Assembly: GCA_032358255.1 (NCBI GenBank)
Contig: JAULBX010027938.1
Location: forward strand, 146,782 to 210,781
Source of the DNA: Heterotrichella gracilis
Lineage: Eukaryota > Sar > Xanthophyceae > Tribonematales > Xanthonemataceae
Direction: 5' to 3'
Length of the DNA: 64,000 nt
The translations under genes and the position numbers were made by a program. The notes under the pieces were generated by a model. The model saw nothing but the letters and a program-made list of their open reading frames with translations. It searched no databases and was not told the origin of the DNA. Shown here in pieces: positions 56,333-64,000 of this stretch (positions are counted from its first letter, which is position 1; each line of letters opens with the position of its first letter).

Positions 56333-59300
56333 ATGTGGAGCTACCTCACGGGAGGTGGAGGAGGTGGAACCGCTAGGAGCCCAGAGTACAGAGCGGTGGA
56401 AAGGTAACGCCAGCTTTGGTAACACCACCCAGCATGCCAACCCCAACGCACTGTGCATGCCACTGTGCAATGCCACTGTGCAATGTTCAACCCGGTAGCA
56501 TTAGCTTTCATAGGGCACGGCTTCGAATTATACCAGGGTTGTTAGAAAGAGAGTCTCTGGTTATACCGCATTTGATCCCTTCTCGGCGATGCTCCACAGG
56601 TACTTTCCAGAGGGCGAGCTGAAACAGCTTGAGCAGCAATACAACCAGCACCGCGACCCCAAGCACCAGGGGCTTGACCAGGCCACACTCTTTGTAAGCT
56701 ACCACCACCCAGCTCAAACCCCAAAACCCTAAACTTTAAAACAGTGCAGCCAGCGACCATATGGTGTCAGCACCAAGCGTCCACCATGCAACACTGCTTG
56801 TATGCTACTGGCACCCAGCAAAAACCCTTAACATCCAGCCCTCAATCTTAGGGTCCGCTCCAGCACCAAAACCTTGGGATCCTGCTTTTTCCCCAACTTT
56901 GGAATGCAAGCTCAAAACACGTAAGGGTTCGGCCTGTACCAGCTCTCAGCCCTAGTGGGGTTTCCCGCAGGCATTGTTGGGGTTGCACAAGCTCACCCCG
57001 TGGCTGGCCACCAGGCTGTTTCACGTAGTGACACGTGGCAAGCCCCTGGCTAGCTTTGAGGATGTGGTGGTTGCCAAGGCAAGGAGCGGGAAGAAGGGTG
57101 ACGAGGAGGAGGCCAGGTTCTGCTTCCAGCTGGTGGATGCAAGTGGCACTGGGAAGCTTTCCAAGTGAGTTCTGCAGATGGAAAAGTGTCGGAAGTGCTG
57201 ACGTTTTATCGTCTGGTTGAAAGGGTGAAAGGTTGAAATAGGAGGAGATTGCCGTGCATGTGCAGGCCACATCATTGCAGAATAGCGAATCAATCTGCGC
57301 CAATAGCATGCATTTGCACCACTTTGCGCAGGCTGGATGTGGAGCAGGCAGTAGAGTCATGTCTCCACCTGGCACTGGGTATGGCCTCCAATGACAAAGT
57401 CGACACGCTGTACCCCCAAGCGATAGCCGAGGGGGCGATGGCGCACGCGCAGGAAGGCGCCCTATGGTTTCAAGGGTTTTTGAAGTGGTCCAAGGGTGTG
57501 CCTGCGCTGGTGCGCACCCTGCGGTCGCTGCTGAGGCAAGGGGAGGAATCAAGCGTGCACGACGGGTGCACGGGTAAGTCATTTTGCATATGATACTCTC
57601 TTCATGGCCAAGATCCAAGAATTCCCAAATCTTGGGGATGTTTAGGAATGCCTGCTGTCTAATTGAACTGTCTCGGAGTCTTGTTCTGTGTCCTAATGTG
57701 GAAGAAAAAATGCTGCCTCATCAACGCTTCCCTCAGCAATGCGAAGGGCGGAAGGCGTTGCTCATGATGGGTACATGGGAAAATCACCGTAGAAAAGTTT
57801 CTTAAATTCCAATCACAGAGGAAAGCTCCCCAGCGCAAAATTGCAGATCAAGTTACCCTCCTCACACAGGCAGCGCCCTGCTCCCCTGCCTCCAGCCTGG
57901 CCTCAAGGCCAGCCCCAGGAGCCCACTGCTGCTCACGCGGGAATGGGCGTGGCTGCTGGGTTCCGCAGTGCCTGCGGGCCAAGGGGGGGAATGGCAGCTG
58001 CTGTACAACAGCGACCTGCATGGCAAGAGCTTCAACACATTCATGGGGCGGGCAGGTGAGTACCTGCATCAAAGCCCTAAGCCCTACTACCGTACTCAGC
58101 AACCTGCGCGGTGAGAGGGTCAACAGTTTCATGGGGCGGGCGGGTGGGTGCCGATGCATCTCCGCTGCAAACGCAAAACCCTAAACCCTAGTTCCTATAC
58201 AGTTCATGGGCATGCGTGTGAGCGCCAGTACTTTGGCTCCCCTTGTAATGCATGCATGCCCACATGGCACTTGGAGGCCATGTTTTCCGCTTTGTGCAAC
58301 TATTTGCACCACTTCTCTGGTGGCAGCGCCTGACTGTGGTGCACAGATGTTTGCGCCACCTCTCCAGTGATGCCAGAGGTTTTAGGGTTTAAGGTTTTGG
58401 ACTGTGGACTCTGTGTGTGGCGACTCTCTCACTGGGCCCTGGCTTGTGCTGCCAGGTGGCAAGGGTGCGAGCGTGGTGGTGGTGCGTGATAAGCAGGGCC
58501 ACGTGTTTGGGGGCTACGCTGCGTGCCCGTGGGAGAAGAATGGACAATTCTACGGTACGCTTGACTACGTTGGTAAAAACAATTAAGTACATATGTATTT
58601 AAATACATATATGTGTGTATAAGGGGTATAGAGTGTATACATATATAATTTGGCTATAAGCTATATTGCCAAATTAAACAGGCCTGTTCTTCCAGTACAA
58701 ATGGCACATTTTAGCAGGCGCATGCTTTCTGGAAAGCTGAAGATTAATCTTGATTGTTTGTCTTAATAAGCCGATGCAACCCACGGCATGCTTTTGCAGG
58801 CGACTTTGTGGATTTCGTGTTTTCCCTGCTCCCCACCGCGCACATCTACCGTCCCAGCGGCGCCAACCAGAACTTCCAGTGGTGCGGCCACACCTTCACT
58901 CAGCTGCCTAACGGCATCGGCTTTGGGGGCCAGGTCAGCATGCTTGCAACCAATCCCTGAATGCTTGCGATTAATCCCTGAATGCTTGCAACTAATCCCT
59001 GAATGCTTGCAACCAATCCCTGAATGCTTGCAACTAATCCCTGAATGCTTGCAACCAATCCCTGAATGCAGAGTGTACCACACAGCATATCATGCGGCAT
59101 CATGCATCTTGGGTTGTGTCGTGTTTTGGGGACAGGTCAGCATGCTTATAACCAATCCCTGAATGCAGAGTATACCACACAGTGTATCGTGCGCCCTCAT
59201 GCAACCTGTGTGGAGGGTGTCGTGGAGCCCTGCTAGAAACCCTAGCAGATAGCTGGAACCCCTCAATAACCCTCCGCCGCGAGCCCTGACACTCCACCTA

Positions 59301-60420
59301 TGCCAGTCCGACACTTTCAGTAGTCCTCCGCTCAAAACCTGACACCCTCCACCTCCCCCAGGTTGGCTACTTTGGACTGCTAGTGGACGATGACCCTGCA
59401 CATGAAGGCCTGAAACCCTTTTTGTGAAACCCTTCCCCAGGTTCGTTACTTTAGGTTGCTAGTGGATGGCACCTTTGACGGGGGCATGAGCCGGCCAGTG
59501 CCACCAGGACTTGATAACCCTTGGATTCAGGACCTGAAAACCCTTAATACCCTTCCCGCAGGTTGGCTACTTTGGACTACTGGTGGATGGCACCTTATAC
59601 CGTGGCCTGAGCCTGCCTGCAGCCACCAGGACTTGAAAACCCTTCGAACTGGGACCTGAAAACCCTCAATACCCTTCCCGTAGGTTGGCTACTTTGGGTT
59701 ACTGGTGGATGGCACCTTCGATGGGGGCATGAGCCGGCCTGCCGCCACCTATGCCAGCCCAACACTCTCGGGCCAGCCTGTGTTTGAGGTGGATGTGGTA
59801 GAGGCCTGGCTCACATTGGCAGTGCCAAAGGAAGAGTATGGTGGTGGGGCACAAGGGGAGGGGGGCAACACGGTGCTGGACAGGTGGGTGGGAAGGGGGG
59901 GATGGCGGTGGATTGCTGTGTGCAAAAACTGGTTTTTGGAGGCCTGGTATGCCTCGTGGCACTGCAGTTAGTGCAGTGGGATTGAGGTGGATGATGTGGT
60001 TGAGGCATGGCTCACATTGGCAGTGCCCAAGGATGAGTATGGTGGTGGGCACAAGGGGAAGGGGCCAACACAGTGCTGGACAGGTGATGTGGATGGCAGT
60101 GCTTACATTGTATTTTGAATTGGTTGTTTGACTAACGAAACCTGGGGCAGCTGAGAAAAATCTGGGGCCCTTTTATGTGGTGTATATGTCACCTGCATCC
60201 CCTGGATTAAATCCATGCATCTGGTGTCCATCAGGGCTGGTGCTGAACCCTAGCCTGTGGTTTCCTGCAGGTTCAACAAGGACCACCACCTGATGCTGAA
60301 CCCTAGCTTGTGGTTTCCTGCAGGTTCAAGGAGGACCACCACCTGATGGAGCTTGCTGGGGTGGCCACAGACCACAGCGCAGGATACAGGGACAAGGGCC
60401 CCGCGGAACCTATATATTAA
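56333..60420 (+). CDS. TLDc-domain protein (MEAK7/TLDC1-like)
   Basis: Nine exons (56333-56403, 56600-56693, 56971-57164, 57332-57573, 57870-58055, 58456-58554, 58800-58933, 59684-59883, 60324-60420) sum to whole codons and give 438 residues. The first half is helical with an EF-hand-like region (FCFQLVDASGTGKLSKLDVE). The second half is a TLDc domain: WQLLYNSDLHGKSFNTFMGR, GASVVVVRDKQGHVFGGYAA, WEKNGQFYGDFVDFVFSLLP, YRPSGANQNFQWCG, GIGFGGQVGYFGLLVDGTFD and VDVVEAWLTL. The short Gly-rich N-terminus lacks the N-myristoylation Gly2. TLDc proteins act in oxidative-stress resistance and V-ATPase or mTOR-lysosome regulation in animals. The algal role is unknown. Confidence 0.85.
58085..58150 (+). 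repeat. Copy of TLDc exon 5 end
   Basis: It repeats the block coding LLYNSDLHGKSFNTFMGRAG in decayed form, about 80 bases downstream, again including the GGTGRGT donor region. Confidence 0.75.
58940..59065 (+). repeat. 21-bp minisatellite, 6 copies, in a TLDc intron
   Basis: Six head-to-tail units of about ATGCTTGCAACYAATCCCTGA start seven bases after the exon 7 donor. A single unit recurs at about 59139-59159 next to a second copy of the exon-border word GGACAGGTCAGC. This shows the array grew within an exon-edge duplication. Confidence 0.92.
59362..59883 (+). repeat. Three upstream copies of TLDc exon 8 start
   Basis: The block GTTGGCTACTTTGGACTGCT (coding VGYFGLLVDGT) occurs at 59362, 59441 and 59562 before the functional exon at 59684. 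Each copy follows a C-rich AG acceptor and later ones carry longer exon stretches (DGTFDGGMSRP). Confidence 0.92.
59983..60300 (+). repeat. Downstream copy of TLDc exon 8 end and upstream copy of exon 9 start
   Basis: 59983-60086 repeats EVDVVEAWLTLAVPKEEYGG and onward to the GACAGGTG donor. 60260-60300 repeats TTCCTGCAGGTTCAAxxAGGACCACCACCTGATG of exon 9. One intron holds echoes of both neighbouring exons. Confidence 0.88.
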
Positions 60421-62248
60421 TTAATGAAAATATTTGGGACGAGTAGGGCGTTGTACGGCTAATCGGAGGGGAGCTGCAGCGCGGCAGCTGGCAGTAGGCA
60501 GCACTGCAAGGCACAAGAAAGCGGTTGAATTACTTTTATGAGGGGGAGAATTGTGTGCAGCGCAGCAGCTGGGCCAAGCATCACGGTGCCACAGACCCTT
60601 AGGGTATTGAGCACGCAATGTGTTCTCTGGTAGTTGTAGGGGCGCACGCAGCGCAGCGGGCGGGGCGGGCTATTTTTTGTAGGCATTGTTTACTGTTTGG
60701 AGGGGAAGGTACATAATACAATAGCAGGCGGTGCCAGTAGGTTACCAGTCCATATGAAGGTACTTATTGTACTCCTTTGGAGAGAAGCGCTGCAGCTTGA
60801 TTGGCAGGGAATTCCAATTATGCGGTAGATGTAGGGGGCCATGCAGGGCAGCTGGCGCAGGTAGCACTGGGCGCCCACAACTGAAATATTGTAGACCCCC
60901 TGGGACAAATGATGCCGCATGAGTGCATTTGCCGCTAGGGGCCCCACACGGTTTTTGGAACCCACTGTGGGCTAGGGTGGATGGTTTTTGTCTGGCAGTG
61001 CACCATGGTCCGGGTATGCAGCACCGCGGCACTTTGCCTTGGCCTGGATGGAAATGTATGGAATGAAACAACGTGAATTTCAGTCTAACGCCGTTCAAAA
61101 AGCGTCATTTTCAACTGGCGCCATTTTCAACTACGCAGTGTTACAAGTCTGGTCAGACATTGTTTAACTTGTGGCTGACCCGCTTGCTGAAAGCACAATG
61201 TTGTACTATATTGGTATCATTCCAAGGCTAGGCTGAGGCCCCATGATATCGATATCATATGCTCTCCATGGAAATATGAATTATAATTCATATTTAATGG
61301 CATGCTTCAAGTTTATAAATCTTGATTGCAACTGGGGGTCATCGATGAGTCTCATATCACTGTGCATTGTCAATGCATAGCTTTCTATATGGCATAGGTA
61401 TTGGTAAATGCATCAGTCGACACATTGGCAATTTGGAAGTTGCCACCAGCCATGCCAAGCTGGACGCTGTCAAGCAGTTCACACTTTGTTCCCTCAAGAC
61501 TGCAATTTGATATTTTTGCTTTATTTACAGCACGCAGGTGATCATAGGGCTGCGTTGCACTACGACAGCCCATGGTACCGGTATATGCTATAGCATAGAG
61601 TGTAGAAATGAGGTCCAAAACACTGAGTGGAACCTCAAAACCTGGCTTGTACAGTCAAGGAGGACCAAAAGCATGAATTATACAACACTGGTTCAATAAA
61701 AGTGGTCCAGCGTGCGTAGGCCAAACAGGCAACTACTCTATCAAAGGTGGGCAGTGTTGTAATGGTAGGGGCATATGGGAGGGCCCAGCTATCCCAGGGT
61801 CCTAAAGCTAGATGTACGTGGTAAAAAGCTGCACTGCACATAAGCGGTTGTACAATGTTGCAACAAATGTTATGCATATGGATGCTAAAAGAAATACGTG
61901 TTGAATTATCCATGCACATAGTGCCTGGAAGCTGCTCTTAGTTGTAGTTGTGTTCCAAACTGTACCCACATTGTTCCATGCCCGCCACAGTTTTGCAGTG
62001 CATGCAGTACGCCGTAAAAGGGGCTACACAATTGTAGTAGCTGTAGGGGGAAGTGCGTATATAGGAGTGTAGGGGAAACCAAAGCAGGGAAACCAGAAGC
62101 AGCGGGAAACAGAAGCCTAGAAAACTACACTAGCCAATAATCTGACGTGGCGCATCACAACGCCAGCATGTCTGATCGGATCTTGACCTGATCGGATCCT
62201 GATCAGACCAATCTTGATCAGGTCGGATCTTGATCTGATCAGTCTTGA
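60421..62248. other. Spacer, with one possible unplaced minus-strand exon
   Basis: Two overlapping minus-strand frames near 60960-60740 look protein-like (NRVGPLAANALMRHHLSQGV and WNSLPIKLQRFSPKEYNKYL), but no single frame or splice pattern joins them, so I do not call a gene. Near 61245-61300 are AT-rich palindromes (ATGATATCGATATCAT). The right end, 62155-62245, is GATC-rich. Confidence 0.35.
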
Positions 62249-62285
62249 TCACAACGCCAGCATGTCTGATCGGATCTTGACCTGG
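62155..62285 (-). repeat. Copy of the last-exon end plus GATC-rich filler
   Basis: AACGCCAGCATGTCTGATCG and following bases up to TTGACCTG occur at 62160-62190 and 62251-62282. The second is the coding end (KIRSDMLAL-stop) of the proline-rich protein gene. The copies are joined by short GATCTTGATC-type repeats. Confidence 0.85.
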
Positions 62286-64000
62286 TCTTTCAACTCCTGG
62301 GCGAGGGTGTGCGCCATGGAGAGGGCGTCCTTTGCGGTCCGCACCAGCTCGTCCGCATGCACATGCTGTGCTGCGTCCTTGCTGGAGATGGCCAGGGTCA
62401 GTGGCTGGTGTTGGCTCTGGCTCAGTGCGGTGGCTGATTCCGCGTCGTGCAGCAAGTCACCTGAAAGGAGAGAAGAGGCATGGGTCAGATACTGAGCTGT
62501 TGAATACGGGGTAGAGCACAGAGTAAACATTGCATGAAAATAAACTGCATGTGAAACAACTAACATGCACTACAGCAGCAACCTGGCAGGGCAGCACACC
62601 AGTATAGGGTTTCAAGTTCCATAATCTATGGTTTTAGGGTCAGGGCATGTGGCAGCGCGTCTCACCTGTGTGCTCGGCTTCATGGCCAAAGTCCAGGGTG
62701 CCCTGCAGCACCGGTACCCTCGAGTCGGGCAGCTCCACCCCCAGCTTCTCCACATTGCTGTACAGGGAGTTCATCCCCGTGAGCAAGCTGGACTGCACCA
62801 ACGCCTGGCGGGCATCGGCGGAGATGGGCGTGGGTGGCACCGGCACAAAGTCGGGGTCGGGGACCGCCCCGGTCCCCGCCCCGCTCTGGGATAGCGCCAG
62901 GGTCTCCTGCACTCCTCGGGTGGCCACGGAGCGCAAGGGGAGCGTGACATTGGCGTCCTCGGAGGCGGCCAGGTAGGAGGGGAGGTCAGCGAAGTCTGGG
63001 GGGAGGGCGATCCCCGCATCCTGTCCCCGTCCCAGGGCTGCGTCCAGGGATGAGGTGGAGAAAGCGGGGAAGTCGAGCTCCATGGCGCCGCGCTTCTTCT
63101 TTGTGGGGGTGCTGTCGGGCCCCGGGGCGGGCGCGGGGACGGGGGCGGGGGCCGGGGCGTCCACAGGTGGCGGGGGGGTGCGCTTGGGTGGTGGGTGGAG
63201 GGGCGGTGGGTGGTGTGGCGGTGGGGACTCGGGTGGGGGCGACTGGGGTGGTGGGGACTCTGGTGGTGGGGAGTCTGGCGGTGGGTGGTGGGGTGGTGGG
63301 TGGTGGGGCGGTGGGGAGTCTGGGGGTGGGGAGTCGGGGGGGGGTGGCGAGTGCTTGGGTGGTGGGTGGTGTGGTGGTGGTGACTCTGGTGGAGGGGAGT
63401 CTGGTGGTGGTGACTCTGGTGGTGGAGACTGGCGCTTGGGTGGTGGGGAGTCTGGAGGTGGTGACTCTGGTGGTGGTGACTGGCGCTTGGGGGGCGGCGA
63501 GTCTGGTGGTGGGGACTCTGGTGGTGGAGACTGGCGCTTGGGTGGGGGTGAGTCTGGTGGTGGCGACTCTGGTGGTGGCGACTGGCGCTTGGGTGGGGGC
63601 GAGTCTGGAGGTGGGGACTCTGGTGGTGGCGACTGGCGCTTGGGGGGCGGCGAGTCTGGTGGTGGGGACTCTGGTGGTGGCGACTGACGCTTGGGGGGCG
63701 GCGAGTCTGGGGGTGGGGACTCTGGTGGTGGCGACTGGCGCTTGGGTGGTGGGGAGTCTGGAGGTGGGGACTCTGGTGGTGGCGACTGGCGCTTGGGTGG
63801 TGGGGAGTCTGGTGGGGGAGACTCTGGTGGTGGGGACTGGCGCTTGGGAGGGGGGGCATCTGGTGGCGGAGACTGGCGCTTGGGGGGTGGCGAGTCTGGT
63901 GGTGGGGACTCGGGGGGTGGCGCCTGGCGCTTGGGAGGGGGGGCCTCTGGGGGCGCTGCCTCGCGCGGGGGTGGGGGGTGGGCGGGGGGCGGGGACGCGG
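62249..64000 (-). CDS. Proline-rich repeat protein (C-terminal part, 5' end outside window)
   Basis: Two exons are visible: 64000-62666 (running off the window) and 62460-62249. The first ~270 residues are a low-complexity tract built from SPPP units, mostly as [18 protein letters not shown] with a period near 17 residues, degenerating downstream to HHPPP and [12 protein letters not shown] short [12 protein letters not shown] linker and KKKRG basic patch follow. Then comes a normal-composition domain: [49 protein letters not shown] and a helical tail, [24 protein letters not shown] tracts are typical of algal hydroxyproline-rich wall proteins. The interspersed KRQ triplets and the helical non-secreted-looking tail fit an intracellular scaffold better. 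No family is recognised for the C-terminal domain. Confidence 0.65.
63180..64000. repeat. GGTGGT-rich degenerate coding minisatellite
   Basis: About 820 bases of G-rich (+)/C-rich (-) DNA encode the SPPP/KRQ repeat on the minus strand. A ~51-57-base higher-order unit (GACTGGCGCTTGGGTGGTGG and onward) recurs roughly ten times from 63420 rightwards. Confidence 0.9.

Noticed and set aside
60690-61098. Minus-strand protein-coding gene
   Set aside because: Two frames look partly protein-like but no start, splice chain or family match supports one model. It is noted only as a possible unplaced exon.
63055-63687. 210-residue Gly-rich + strand frame ([10 protein letters not shown] repeats)
   Set aside because: It is the antisense reading of the proline-rich coding repeat, with no splice or start support beyond the repeat.
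62771-63859. 362-residue His/Pro/Ser-rich frame on the minus strand
   Set aside because: It is a +1 shadow of the SPPP/KRQ repeat. The chosen frame continues into a normal domain and a properly spliced last exon, and this one does not.
1-64000. CRISPR array, operon or bacterial insertion sequence
   Set aside because: The tandem repeats are exon-derived or minisatellite-like without spacers of constant length. Genes have introns and mixed strands, and no transposase or integrase was recognised.

Overview
The window is nuclear DNA of a eukaryote and most likely a chlorophyte green alga. Almost every gene is split by GT-AG introns. The proteins include plant/algal types: an octotricopeptide-repeat (OPR) plus RAP-domain organelle RNA factor, a plant-type MED18, an FHA2-like FHA protein, an SUVH-like SET protein and a small protein with a plastid-type leader. 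CCCTAAA/TTTAGGG-like telomeric words are scattered through introns and spacers. Order and species cannot be fixed from the sequence alone.

Layout, left to right. 1-1624 (+) is the C-terminal part of cytosolic glutamyl-tRNA synthetase. 2955-3461 (-) is an intronless FHA protein. 4479-6729 (+) is a C2H2-like zinc-finger protein. 7931-19035 (-) is an MgtE-type Mg2+ transporter whose last intron is about 9.9 kb long. That intron holds two further multi-exon gene models: an AP2-like/coiled-coil protein at 8592-11174 (+) and an unrecognised protein at 13146-16816 (-). 20099-21618 (+) is Mediator subunit 18. 23007-32356 (-) is a large OPR-RAP protein. 33220-37860 (+) is PAN3 of the PAN2-PAN3 deadenylase. 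39463-40710 (+) is a secreted protein of unknown role. 42183-42610 (-) is a small putative plastid protein. 43451-46813 (+) is a SET-domain histone methyltransferase. 48339-48882 (-) is an unrecognised helical protein. 49698-52666 (-) is HMG-CoA lyase. 52978-53542 (-) is a membrane protein fragment. 53805-55315 (-) is dephospho-CoA kinase. 56333-60420 (+) is a TLDc-domain protein. 62249-64000 (-) is the C-terminal end of a proline-rich repeat protein that runs off the window. The genes are housekeeping genes of unrelated pathways, with no operon-like grouping. Their roles span translation, transcription, mRNA decay, organelle RNA, CoA and leucine metabolism, and Mg2+ transport.

For nine genes (FHA, C2H2, MgtE, MED18, PAN3, HMG-CoA lyase, CoaE, TLDc and the small plastid protein) I chose splice sites by hand and the exon lengths sum to whole codons. 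Other models are marked as approximate.

The most striking feature is not a gene. In most of the multi-exon genes, intron sequence next to a real exon carries one to three decayed copies of that exon's edge, splice site included. I call these exon echoes. They run from about 60-70% identity to apparently 100% over 91 bp in HMG-CoA lyase, and are often separated by CCCTAAA-like filler. They suggest a continuing local duplication process that builds introns, and possibly alternative exons, in this genome.
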